From Streptomyces roseoviridis (GTDB lineage: Bacteria; Actinomycetota; Actinomycetes; Streptomycetales; Streptomycetaceae): DNA of 64,000 bases. The notes under the pieces were generated by a model. The model was given only the letters and a program-made list of their open reading frames with translations. It did not search any database and had not been told where the DNA came from. This document shows positions 25,889-33,679 of this stretch, piece after piece. Position numbers and translations under genes: made by a program. The stretch's first letter is position 1, and each line of letters opens with the position of its first letter. The stretch is taken from the NCBI RefSeq assembly GCF_039535235.1, contig NZ_BAAAWU010000001.1, positions 2,542,001 to 2,606,000 of the forward strand, written 5' to 3'.

Positions 25889-26528
25889 TCACGACAGCAG
25901 TCTCGGCGTCAGCGCCCCGCAGGGCAGCAGCTCGACCTCCGCGCCCGCGTCCCGCAGGTCGGTCAGGACCAGCTCGTCGTACATCAGCAGGCCGGACTGC
26001 TCGGGCCAGACGATCGCCCACAGCCAGAGCCCGCGGGCCTCGCCCGCGAAGACCGCGCGGTCCTGCGGGGTGCCGTTGACGTGCCAGAGCGGGGTGGGCC
26101 GGCCGGCGGCGAGCACCTTGACCTGCGGTGGCTTGTCGATCGACATGCCGGGTCCCGGATCGGGTCCGTCGATGCCCGCGTACCGGGCCCCGAGCCCGAC
26201 GCCGAGCTCCTCGGCCACGAGCAGCAGCTCCCCGATGCCGCCGAGCGGACCGGGCCCCGAGCAGGCGACGGCCGTCGCGCGCCCCCCCGCTGCGATCGTC
26301 ACCGGCGTACGCGACCCCGGTGAAGAGCCATCCCACGGGCAGGGGCCACGGCATCCACACCGGCACGTGGGCCCGGTGCACCACGACACCGAGGGCCTCG
26401 ACGCTGGGTGGGATCACGGGCTGCAGCGGGTGCACCGAGCCGTGCACGTCGCACTGCCACGAGTCGGCAAAGAGACCGGGCGCCCTGACCCGGCCACCGC
26501 ACTTCGGGCAACTGGGTTCGCCCCTCAT
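25889..26528 (-). pseudogene. Zinc-ribbon protein gene interrupted by a frameshift at a G7 run
   Basis: Reading from ATG 26528: MRGEPSCPKCGGRVRAPG, then SWQCDVHG (a CxxC...CxxH zinc ribbon), continuing in one frame to VAYAGDDRSGG. Convincing sequence then resumes in another frame as TAVACSGPGPLGG and runs to ...CGALTPRLLS at 25889. The switch coincides with seven consecutive C (26282-26288; G on the coding strand). With six, the protein reads through as RSGGRATAVACSG, about 212 aa, matching what I remember of the Streptomyces DUF6758-type family. This is either a real one-base insertion (phase-variable or dead gene) or a sequencing error in a homopolymer. Function of the intact protein is unknown. 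Confidence 0.8.
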
Positions 26529-26682
26529 AGGGCTCAACGGTCCTACCACCGGAGCCCCGCGTCAAGGACGACCACGGATGATCACCCGTCCGGCCGGAGC
26601 CGTTCACCCTCCGTCGGCGCGCGGGTCGCCGCGCGGCACCGGACCTGCCCCCCTCCTCCGGTCCGCATGCCCCCTCAGTCCG

Positions 26683-26773
26683 CCGGTCCGCCGGTCGGCA
26701 GGTGCGCCGGTCGGCCGGTCCGCCGGTCGGCAGGAGCGCCGGTCCCCCGGTCCGTCGGTCGGCCGGTCCGTCG
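26683..26773. repeat. 32-bp/16-bp GC-rich tandem repeats
   Basis: A 32-bp unit beginning CCGGTCCGCCGGTCGGCAGG occurs at 26683 and 26715. It is followed by its first half (CCGGTCCGTCGGTCGG) at 26747 and part of another from 26763. The array stops two bases before the stop codon of the SUFU-domain gene. Confidence 0.85.
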
Positions 26774-26775
26774 TC

Positions 26776-27366
26776 TCAGTCCAGGCTCACCGAGCGCCGC
26801 AGCGGATCGCGCAGGTCCGTGCCGTTCGCCAGCCAGCGCTCCTCCAGCGCCTGCGCGCCGTGCACCCGCTTCCACGCGGCCTCGTTCGACGTCATCGGCA
26901 GCAGCGGCAGGAAGCGGACCGGGTCCATGGGCTCCCCCAGATCCAGGTCCTCCACGAGCCCGCCGGACTCGGCCACCAGCACCGAGCTGAAGGGGGCGCC
27001 CGGCCACAGCGGTTCGCCCACGTCGAGGGAGGCACCGGGCGCGACGACCACGCCCTCCACCTGAGGGGAGGCGGCCAGCACCGCGAGCGGGCGCAGCACC
27101 TTGTCGGTGTCGGCGAGCCCGGCCCGTACGGACAGCACCAGCTCGGCGCGGGGGCCCTTCACCGGGTCGGCGAGCACGGCGGTCGGGTCGGCCATCGGCT
27201 GGGCGGACATGCCGAGGGTCGCGTAGCGCACGAGACCGGCGTCGGTGTCGACGAAGCGGAGCACTTCGATGCGGTCGGTGCCGAGGAAGGTGACCGCGGC
27301 CCGTGCGTCCGGCTCGCCGAGGGCCGTACGGAGCCGGGCCTCGACCAGCGCAAGAATTTCTCCCAT
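26776..27366 (-). CDS. Suppressor-of-fused (SUFU) domain protein
   Basis: 196 aa from ATG 27366 (MGEILALVEARLR). The order of features fits the bacterial SUFU-domain family: VTFLGTDRIEVLRFVD early, AELVLSVRAG in the middle, PFSSVLVAESGG later, and a WKRVHGAQALEERWLANG end. Bacterial SUFU proteins occur in stress and toxin-immunity settings, but no toxin gene adjoins here, so the role is open. It is divergent from corA across a 425-bp gap. Confidence 0.82.
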   Translation of the reverse strand: MGEILALVEARLRTALGEPDARAAVTFLGTDRIEVLRFVDTDAGLVRYATLGMSAQPMADPTAVLADPVKGPRAELVLSVRAGLADTDKVLRPLAVLAASPQVEGVVVAPGASLDVGEPLWPGAPFSSVLVAESGGLVEDLDLGEPMDPVRFLPLLPMTSNEAAWKRVHGAQALEERWLANGTDLRDPLRRSVSLD

Positions 27367-27511
27367 GCGGCGAGCATAAAGCGCGTACGGAACGGGCAAA
27401 GGAAGGGATTGACCCTCGGTCGACTGATAGTCTTGGCCACTGGTCGGGACTCCCGACTGCTCGTCACACGTCATCCCTCACGAGGGACCGGCCGGAGGAG
27501 GTGGGACTGCG

Positions 27512-27592
27512 ATGGATCGAAGTCGATCGGGCAGTACCAGCCGCTCTTCCGCCGCACCGCACCCGAGCCCGGTGCGTTCCTCCCTCCGGTGA
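27512..27592 (+). CDS. Possible 26-aa leader peptide upstream of corA
   Basis: ATG at 27512, TGA at 27590-27592, giving a Ser/Arg/Pro-rich peptide (MDRSRSGSTSRSS...). The start is preceded by GGAGGAGGTG at 8 bases spacing, close to a perfect anti-16S match and among the strongest ribosome binding sites in the window. No other gene follows it closely except corA. Translation is plausible; function inferred only from position. Confidence 0.4.
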   Translation: MDRSRSGSTSRSSAAPHPSPVRSSLR

Positions 27593-27641
27593 TTCAGGTC
27601 TGACGGTCTTACGGCCTCTCCTCTCCGGCATCGCGCACGAC

Positions 27642-27662
27642 GGAAGAGCACACCTCTTTTTT
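27642..27662 (+). terminator. Small hairpin with T-tract in the corA leader
   Basis: GGAAGAG (27642-27648), loop CACAC, CTCTTTT (27654-27660), then TT. Six consecutive T are rare in this genome. The stem is short and partly G-U paired, so on its own it is weak, but it lies between the 26-aa ORF and corA, where an attenuator would be expected. Confidence 0.35.
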
Positions 27663-27791
27663 GCCTGTCTGTAGCGAACGCCGTCACCGCGATCCTCCGG
27701 TGCCGCCCGCTTTGTGGACGACGTCATCCCCGTCCCCATTCCGGGCTGTGCCACGCTCGCCGACGGCCTCTCCGTGAAGGAGCAGCACGCC

Positions 27792-28937
27792 ATGTCGATG
27801 ATCCGCGACCTCCGCGCCGCCGTCCGCCCCTCCCTGCGGCACCCCCTGCGCAAGACCTCCGGCGCCGGCGCCGGCAGCTCCCCGTACGCCAACTACGACG
27901 CCACCCGCGACCCCACGGCCGCCACCGCCGTCGTCGACTGCGCCGTCTACCGCGACGGGCGCCGCGTCGACGACCGGGCGTGCCTGACCCCGCGCGGCGC
28001 GATGCGTCAGGTGCGGGAGAGCGGAGGCTTCGCCTGGATCGGTCTGCACGAGCCGACGGAGGCCGAATTCGCCGGTATCGCCGCCGAGTTCGGGCTGCAC
28101 CCGCTCGCCGTCGAGGACGCCGTGCACGCCCACCAGCGGCCGAAGCTGGAGCGGTACGACGACACCCTCTTCACCGTCTTCAAGACGATCCACTACGTCG
28201 AGCACACCGAACTCACCGCCACCAGCGAGGTGGTGGAGACCGGCGAGGTGATGGTCTTCACCGGGCCCGACTTCGTCATCACCGTCCGGCACGGCGGTCA
28301 GGGTTCGCTGCGCAACCTCCGCCACCGCCTCCAGGGCGAGCCGGAGCTCCTCGCCAAGGGCCCGTCCGCGGTCCTGCACGCCATCGCCGACCACGTCGTC
28401 GACGGCTACATCGCGGTGGCCGACGCGGTCGAACTCGACATCGACCAGATCGAGATCGACGTCTTCTCGCCGCCGGCGAAGGGCTCGACGCGCGGCACCG
28501 ACACCGGCCGGATCTACCAGCTCAAGCGCGAGGTGCTGGAGTTCAAGCGGGCGGTCACACCGCTGCTGCGCCCGATGCAGCTGCTCAGCGAGCGGCCCAT
28601 GCGGCTGGTCGACCCGGACATCCAGAAGTACTTCCGTGACGTCGCCGACCACCTCGCCCGCGTCCAGGAGCAGGTCGTCGGCTTCGACGAACTGCTCAAC
28701 TCGATCCTCCAGGCCAACCTGGCGCAGGCGACGGTCGCGCAGAACGAGGACATGCGCAAGATCACCTCATGGGCGGCGATCGTCGCCGTCCCGACGGCGG
28801 TCTGCGGCGTCTACGGCATGAACTTCGACCACATGCCGGAGCTGCACTGGCGCTACGGCTACCCGATGGTGCTCGGCGGCATCGCCGCGATCTGCTTCGC
28901 CATCCACCGCACCCTGAAGCGCAACGGCTGGCTGTAG
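27792..28937 (+). CDS. corA: CorA-family Mg2+/Co2+ transporter
   Basis: 381 aa. Long cytoplasmic N-terminal alpha/beta/alpha domain, then two C-terminal membrane helices with the family signature YGMNF between them, followed by the short MPEL loop and the basic C-terminal end RTLKRNGWL. ATG 27792 follows a GAAGGAG ribosome binding site by ten bases. Homopentameric divalent-cation channel in the plasma membrane. Preceded by an unusual leader region. A second protein with MgtE-type domains is encoded 3 kb away. Confidence 0.94.
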   Translation: MSMIRDLRAAVRPSLRHPLRKTSGAGAGSSPYANYDATRDPTAATAVVDCAVYRDGRRVDDRACLTPRGAMRQVRESGGFAWIGLHEPTEAEFAGIAAEFGLHPLAVEDAVHAHQRPKLERYDDTLFTVFKTIHYVEHTELTATSEVVETGEVMVFTGPDFVITVRHGGQGSLRNLRHRLQGEPELLAKGPSAVLHAIADHVVDGYIAVADAVELDIDQIEIDVFSPPAKGSTRGTDTGRIYQLKREVLEFKRAVTPLLRPMQLLSERPMRLVDPDIQKYFRDVADHLARVQEQVVGFDELLNSILQANLAQATVAQNEDMRKITSWAAIVAVPTAVCGVYGMNFDHMPELHWRYGYPMVLGGIAAICFAIHRTLKRNGWL

Positions 28938-29030
28938 CTCCGGGGACGGTGGCTGCGGGGACGGTGCTCCGGGGGACGGTGGCTCCGCCCGCGGCCGCTC
29001 CGGAGGGCGGTGGCTCCGGGGGCTCTCGAT
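28938..29030. repeat. Imperfect GGACGGTGGCT repeats after corA
   Basis: From the corA stop codon, CTCCGGGGACGGTGGCT-like units recur about four times, diverging toward the end, and stop before the next gene at 29042. Same style as other downstream GC-rich duplications in the window. Confidence 0.65.
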
Positions 29031-29041
29031 AGGCTTCGGCC

Positions 29042-29563
29042 ATGACCGATCAGTCGCTCGGGCCCGCCCTCGTCGAGGAGGCCACCAAGAAGTCCGGCCT
29101 CATCTGGGTACGGGGTGAGGCTCCCGCCGCCCGGGCGCTGTGGCACGTCTGGCACGACGGCGCCGCGCACGTCGTCGGCGACGGCCCGGGCGAGCAGCCG
29201 CTGCCGGGCCTGGTGGACGGCGGCACCGCCGAGGTCACCGTGCGCAGCAAGGACAAGGGCGGCCGCATCGTCGCGTGGACCGCCGCCGTACGCGAGGTGG
29301 CGCCGGGCACGGAGCAGTGGGACGCGGCGGTCGCCGAGCTGAAGGGCAAGCGCCTCAACGCCTCCGACGGCGAGGCGATGCCGGAGCGCTGGGCCCGCGA
29401 GTGCCGGGTGGTGCGCCTGGAGCCCCGGTCGTCGACCACCGACCTCCCGGACGGCTCGCTGGCCGCCGCCCCGCTGCCCTCCCCGGGCATCACCCGCCGC
29501 CCGGTCCCGGCGGGCCTGCCGAAGCTGCTGTTCAGAAGGAAGCGCCGGAAGGCAGACGGCTAG
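29042..29563 (+). CDS. Conserved hypothetical protein, possibly flavin-reductase-like split barrel
   Basis: 173 aa, cytoplasmic, no signal or membrane helix. Alternating short strands (SGLIWVRGE, ALWHVWHDGAAHVVGDG, GTAEVTVRSKDKGGRIVAW) suggest a small beta barrel like FMN- or F420-binding split-barrel proteins. The C-terminal ~40 residues are Pro-rich and end in a basic cluster (KLLFRRKRRKADG). I cannot name the family with confidence. Confidence 0.75.
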   Translation: MTDQSLGPALVEEATKKSGLIWVRGEAPAARALWHVWHDGAAHVVGDGPGEQPLPGLVDGGTAEVTVRSKDKGGRIVAWTAAVREVAPGTEQWDAAVAELKGKRLNASDGEAMPERWARECRVVRLEPRSSTTDLPDGSLAAAPLPSPGITRRPVPAGLPKLLFRRKRRKADG

Positions 29564-29630
29564 CTAGCTAGGACGTGTCCGGCCGGTCAGGTACGGAGCC
29601 GGACCCCCACGAGTACCCGCGCCCCGGAGC

Positions 29631-29696
29631 ATTGTCATGCGCCGCAAGTATCTTGCGGCGCATGACAATGGCTGACTATCTTGTACCGCATGACAA
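29631..29696. promoter_or_regulatory. Palindromic operator and half-site repeat at the padR promoter
   Basis: A perfect 18-bp inverted repeat, arms 29631-29648 and 29652-29669 (ATTGTCATGCGCCGCAAG / CTTGCGGCGCATGACAAT), spacer TAT. The right half recurs as ATCTTGTACCGCATGACAA at 29678-29696, overlapping the PadR start codon. PadR regulators commonly bind palindromes containing ATGT/ACAT-like ends in their own promoters. This is probably an autoregulatory site. Confidence 0.8.
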
Positions 29697-30088
29697 AGGG
29701 GCTGCCCGCTACTGGTGACCAGCGTCGTAGTCAGCTGCTGCGCGGAGTGCTCGACCTGTGCCTGCTGTCGCTGATCGCCGAACGGCCGCGTTACGGCTTC
29801 GAGTTCGTGGCGGCACTCGCCGACAACGGGCTCGATCTCGTGAGCGAAGGCAGTATCTACCCGTTGCTCACCCGGCTGGAGCGGGAGGGGCTCATCTCCT
29901 CGTACCGCGCCCCGTCGGCCAGCGGTGGCGCCCCGCGCAAGTACTACCGCCTGACCGAAGCGGGAAGTGTCGAACTGGCGAGCGGCCGGACCGTATGGCA
30001 CGCCTTCAGCGGGCGTGTGGGGCGGATCCTGACCGCTACCGAACCCACGGGGGAAGCGCACCATGACGGACCAGCAAGCCATGACTGA
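29690..30088 (+). CDS. PadR-family transcriptional regulator
   Basis: 132 aa. Winged-helix PadR signature: LCLLSLIAERPRYGFEFVAAL, then LVSEGSIYPLLTRLEREGLI, the wing (PRKYYRLTEAG) and a C-terminal dimerisation helix. ATG 29690 is chosen because it lies at the end of the operator repeat; a TTG at 29681 is the alternative. The 3' end overlaps the next gene by 26 bp. Its codons include more A/T at third positions than neighbours (GCT, ACT, GGT, CGT, AGT early on), a mild sign of separate ancestry. Confidence 0.92.
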   Translation: MTKGLPATGDQRRSQLLRGVLDLCLLSLIAERPRYGFEFVAALADNGLDLVSEGSIYPLLTRLEREGLISSYRAPSASGGAPRKYYRLTEAGSVELASGRTVWHAFSGRVGRILTATEPTGEAHHDGPASHD

Positions 30089-30647
30089 CCAGCAGATACT
30101 CGCGGTCTGCCGCAGCAACTGGGAGTACCGGGGCATCGACGACGGATCCATCCGGGAGATGCTCGACGAGCTCTCCGCCCATCTGGACGACGCGGTGGCC
30201 GCGGGCCGCACACCCCAGGACGTCGTGGGCAGCGACGTGAAGGAGTTCGCCGCCTCCTGGGCCCGGGCCCGCACTCCGTTCGCCCGCCGGCTGCTGCGTA
30301 CGGCGGCGATGGTCTGTTTCGTGATCGGCTGGCTGCTCCTGGGCACGTGTCTGCTCCGGTGGACCACCGAACGGGTCGTGAGCGTCAACGACGTCGCCTT
30401 CTGGACCGTCGTCGCAGCGGTCACGGTCGCCTGGGAGCTGCGGCGCGGCAGCCTGGGGCTCGGTAGGAGCCTGGCGGTCGCCCTCGCCGTCGGCTTGCCC
30501 GCAGCGCTGCTCTCCTCATGGCTGGGCGGCGACGGGGAACTGTTCACCTTGCCGCTCTGGGCGGCCCCGGTGCTGCTCCTTCCCGGGCTTCCGTACGCCG
30601 TCGCCGATGCGCGGAGCAGGAAGAACACCGCGCCCGGCGTCAGCTAG
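30063..30647 (+). CDS. HAAS-type membrane protein, PadR partner
   Basis: 194 aa. The first ~80 residues form a helical cytoplasmic HAAS/DUF1700-like domain (IREMLDELSAHLDDAVAAGRTPQDVVG). About four membrane helices follow, beginning at RLLRTAAMVCFVIGWLLLG. PadR + HAAS-membrane-protein pairs are common in Gram-positive bacteria, where the second protein is thought to sense or modulate the envelope. ATG 30063 has GGGGGAAG upstream and overlaps padR; ATG 30081 is an alternative. Confidence 0.85.
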   Translation: MTDQQAMTDQQILAVCRSNWEYRGIDDGSIREMLDELSAHLDDAVAAGRTPQDVVGSDVKEFAASWARARTPFARRLLRTAAMVCFVIGWLLLGTCLLRWTTERVVSVNDVAFWTVVAAVTVAWELRRGSLGLGRSLAVALAVGLPAALLSSWLGGDGELFTLPLWAAPVLLLPGLPYAVADARSRKNTAPGVS

Positions 30648-30728
30648 GACCCGCCCGGCCGATCGTGTGACTGTCCATCTGTTGTCTCGTCGTCCCAGGC
30701 AGGGGCGGGGTCACGTGACGGATGCGGA

Positions 30729-30754
30729 GCGGGAACAGCTGCGTCCGTTCCCGC
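30729..30754. terminator. Hairpin between convergent genes
   Basis: Arms GCGGGAAC (30729-30736) and GTTCCCGC (30747-30754), ten-base loop, between the HAAS gene and the convergent lipoprotein gene. Confidence 0.5.
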
Positions 30755-30777
30755 CGGTCGGCAACGGACGTGGTGTC

Positions 30778-31566
30778 CTAGTCGTCCCCCGACGTGCGCG
30801 GCAGCTGTTTGCCGTAGTCCAGGGTCTGGCCCTTCGCGGGTTCGGCCAGCGGGAAGTCCTTGTCCCACTCGGACAGGATGACCACGCCGGCGCCGCCGCC
30901 GCGCGCGAAGCGCAGCGGGAAGGGGGTGCCCTGGAGGGAGACGTCGAGGGAGCCGCCCTCGCCGTCGGCGCCGCCCTTGACGCTGACCGTGCGGATGCCG
31001 CCGATCTTGTCGTAGTCGCCCTTCACGACGTCGCCGTGCAGCCCGATCAGCCCGTCGAGCAGCAGGTCCATGTCGGTGAAGCCGCGCAGCTGCTTGTAGG
31101 AGGGGTCGTCCTGGGGCACCTTCACGTACATGTCGTCGAGCTTGTCGGCGGCCTCTGATCCGGTGTCCGAGCCGGAGCCGGAGCCCGAGGGGCTCTTCGA
31201 CGGCGTGTCCTCGTGCTCCCAGAACGCCGCGTCGGCCTTCAGGTAGAGCGCCTCACCGACCCGCAGCAGTTCGAAGGTGCTGTTCTTCGTGGTCACCGAG
31301 CCCGCGGCGCCGTCCTGCTTGAGCCGCATGTTCAGCTTGTACGTGCCGCCCTTGCTGACGAGCGTGCCGGACAGCCGTACGGCCTTCGCCGCGTCCGCCG
31401 CCGACTGGGCCTTCTCCTCGATGGCCGCCGGTTCGAGCTTCCCCACGCCGTTCGTCCCCTCGTCCGGGTCGGCCGCGCAGGCGGTCAGGCCCGACAGGAG
31501 ACCGGCGCTGAGCGCCAGCGGCAGGACGGCCCCGCGGATACGCGAGGACGGACGGAGGACGGTCAC
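30778..31566 (-). CDS. LppX/LprAFG-family lipoprotein
   Basis: 262 aa starting at GTG 31566. Basic N-terminus, hydrophobic core and lipobox LSGLTAC (Cys near residue 30). The mature part reads like the LprG/LppX fold: VRLSGTLVSKGGTYKLNMRLKQDG, FELLRVGEALYLKAD, a Ser/Gly/Asp linker, and LDVSLQGTPFPLRF near the end. In mycobacteria these proteins shuttle (tri)acylated lipids to the cell surface. The same may hold here. Divergent from the PRC/MgtE gene. Confidence 0.88.
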   Translation of the reverse strand: MTVLRPSSRIRGAVLPLALSAGLLSGLTACAADPDEGTNGVGKLEPAAIEEKAQSAADAAKAVRLSGTLVSKGGTYKLNMRLKQDGAAGSVTTKNSTFELLRVGEALYLKADAAFWEHEDTPSKSPSGSGSGSDTGSEAADKLDDMYVKVPQDDPSYKQLRGFTDMDLLLDGLIGLHGDVVKGDYDKIGGIRTVSVKGGADGEGGSLDVSLQGTPFPLRFARGGGAGVVILSEWDKDFPLAEPAKGQTLDYGKQLPRTSGDD

Positions 31567-31786
31567 CTGGGCGCCTCTCGGGTCGATGGGGGGACGGGCC
31601 GGTGGAAACCGGTGCCGGTGGGGGGCGGCAGACCGCAGCGTACCCGGGCCGGGAGACGGCTCCGCAGGCAGCCGGACGGGGGCTCTGCCGAAGCGCGGCG
31701 CACCGGTACGGGCTAGCCTGAACCCGGCAAGCGGGACGACGGCCCGACATCGACCCGAATCGTGCGGCACCGAGGAGGCGCGTGGC

Positions 31787-33067
31787 ATGGCGGCAGGCGC
31801 CCCCCGCATCTTCGTCTCCCATCTCGCCGGGGTTCCCGTCTTCGACCCGGTCGGCGACCAGGTCGGCCGGGTCAGGGACCTGGTGGCCATGCTGCGGGTG
31901 GGGCGCAGGCCCCCGCGGCTGCTCGGCATGGTGGTCGAGGTGCTGTCGCGGCGCCGCGTCTTCGTCCCGATGACCCGGATCACCGGGGTCGAGTCCGGGC
32001 AGGTCATCACCACCGGCGTGGTCAACATGCGCCGCTTCGAGCAGCGTCCGACCGAGCGTCTCGTGCTCGGCGAGCTCCTCGACCGGCGGGTGCGGCTGGT
32101 CGGGCCCGACGGGCGGGAGGCCGAGGAGGTCACCGTCCTCGACGTGTCCATCCGGCAGCTGCCCGCCCGCCGCGAGTGGGAGATCGACAAGGTCTTCGTG
32201 CGGCGCGGCAAGGGCGGGGCGCTGCGCCGCAAGGGCGAGACGCTGACCGTGGAGTGGTCCGCCGTCTCCGGCTTCTCCCTGGAGGAGCACGGGCAGGGCG
32301 CCGAGAACCTGGTCGCGACCTTCGAGCGGCTGCGCCCCGCCGACCTGGCGAACGTCCTGCACCACCTGTCCCCGAAGCGGCGCGCCGAGGTCGCCGCCGC
32401 CCTCGACGACGACCGGCTCGCCGACGTCCTGGAGGAGCTGCCGGAGGACGACCAGATCGAGATCCTCGGCAAGCTGAAGGAGGAGCGGGCCGCCGACGTC
32501 CTGGAGGCGATGGACCCCGACGACGCGGCCGACCTCCTCTCGGAGCTCCCCGAGGCCGACAAGGAGCGGCTGCTGACGCTGATGCAGCCGGAGGAGGCGG
32601 CCGACGTGCGCCGGCTCATGGCGTACGAGGACCGGACCGCGGGCGGTCTGATGACGACGGAGCCGATCGTGCTGCGCCCGGACGCCACGGTCGCCGACGC
32701 GCTGGCCCGGGTGCGCCAGCAGGACCTGTCCCCCGCGCTGGCGGCGCAGGTGTACGTGTGCCGGCCGCCGGACGAGACGCCGACCGGCAAGTACCTGGGG
32801 ACGGTGCACTTCCAGCGGCTGCTGCGGGACCCGCCGTTCACGCTGGTCGGCGCGCTGGTGGACAGCGATCTGCCGCCGCTGGCCCCGGGCACCCCGCTGC
32901 CGGCGGTCACGAGCTATTTCGCCGCCTACAACCTGGTGGCTGCGGCGGTGGTGGACGAGAGCGGTTCGCTGCTCGGAGCGGTGACGGTCGACGACGTGCT
33001 CGACCACCTGCTGCCGGACGACTGGCGGGAGACGGAGTTCCACGAGGAGGGGGTGGCCGGTGGCTGA
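31787..33067 (+). CDS. PRC-barrel + MgtE N-domain + CBS-domain protein
   Basis: 426 aa. N-terminal PRC-barrel-like region (HLAGVPVFDPVGDQVGRV, ~10-160), MgtE N-terminal helical repeats (~180-290, with LEELPEDDQIEILGKL and DAADLLSELPEADK), then two CBS motifs (AGGLMTTEPIVLRPD; LLGAVTVDDVLDHLL). It lacks the MgtE membrane channel, so it is a soluble relative, perhaps a Mg2+ or nucleotide sensor acting with the membrane protein encoded next. ATG 31787 has GAGGAGG at 8 bases. The stop overlaps the next start. M. tuberculosis Rv1232c is, as I recall, the counterpart. Confidence 0.9.
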   Translation: MAAGAPRIFVSHLAGVPVFDPVGDQVGRVRDLVAMLRVGRRPPRLLGMVVEVLSRRRVFVPMTRITGVESGQVITTGVVNMRRFEQRPTERLVLGELLDRRVRLVGPDGREAEEVTVLDVSIRQLPARREWEIDKVFVRRGKGGALRRKGETLTVEWSAVSGFSLEEHGQGAENLVATFERLRPADLANVLHHLSPKRRAEVAAALDDDRLADVLEELPEDDQIEILGKLKEERAADVLEAMDPDDAADLLSELPEADKERLLTLMQPEEAADVRRLMAYEDRTAGGLMTTEPIVLRPDATVADALARVRQQDLSPALAAQVYVCRPPDETPTGKYLGTVHFQRLLRDPPFTLVGALVDSDLPPLAPGTPLPAVTSYFAAYNLVAAAVVDESGSLLGAVTVDDVLDHLLPDDWRETEFHEEGVAGG

Positions 33068-33635
33068 GCGCGCGCAGGAACGGGACCGGGAGCGGGACCG
33101 CCCGGCATTGCCTCGGATCCGGCTCGACCTCCCGCGCGAACGGCGGGCGAGGCTGCTGCCGGAGTACGACCCGGAGGCCTTCGGGCGGCTGTCGGAGCGG
33201 ATCGCCCGCTTCCTGGGGACCGGGCGCTTCCTGGTCTGGATGACCCTGACCATCGTCGTGTGGGTGCTGTGGAACGTCTTCGCCCCGCCGTCGCTGAAGT
33301 TCGACGAGTACCCGTTCATCTTCCTGACCCTGGCGCTGTCCCTGCAGGCCTCGTACGCGGCGCCGCTGATCCTGCTGGCGCAGAACCGGCAGGACGACCG
33401 GGACCGGGTGAACCTGGAGCAGGACCGCAAGCAGAACGAGCGGTCGATCGCCGACACCGAGTACCTGACCCGGGAGATCGCGGCGCTGCGCATGGGCCTG
33501 GGCGAGGTGGCGACGCGCGACTGGATGCGCTCGGAGCTGCAGGACATGCTGAAGGAGCTGGAGTCCCGGGACGGGGAGCGCCGGGATCTATTCCCGGCGG
33601 ACGGCGATCGGCACAGTGACGTACCCGACCGTTGA
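33060..33635 (+). CDS. DUF1003 membrane protein
   Basis: 191 aa. After a charged N-terminus come two membrane helices (FLVWMTLTIVVWVLWNVF and a second hydrophobic span from about residue 87) with the DUF1003 hallmark FDEYPFIFLTLALSLQASYAAPLIL. A predicted coiled coil rich in Asp/Arg/Gln follows (QNRQDDRDRVNLEQDRK). GTG 33060 overlaps the previous stop, so the two proteins are probably translated together and may form a complex. Confidence 0.9.
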   Translation: MAERAQERDRERDRPALPRIRLDLPRERRARLLPEYDPEAFGRLSERIARFLGTGRFLVWMTLTIVVWVLWNVFAPPSLKFDEYPFIFLTLALSLQASYAAPLILLAQNRQDDRDRVNLEQDRKQNERSIADTEYLTREIAALRMGLGEVATRDWMRSELQDMLKELESRDGERRDLFPADGDRHSDVPDR

Positions 33636-33679
33636 CGGGGCTTTCCGGCGCCGGTGGTCGGCGCCGTACCATCGTCCGT

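Noticed and set aside
26683..26773. CRISPR-like array
   Set aside because: Repeats are directly adjacent with no unique spacers and no cas genes nearby; simple tandem duplication.
27714..27791. N-terminal extension of CorA from the GTG at 27714
   Set aside because: The ATG at 27792 has a good GAAGGAG site, and the extension lacks CorA-like sequence.
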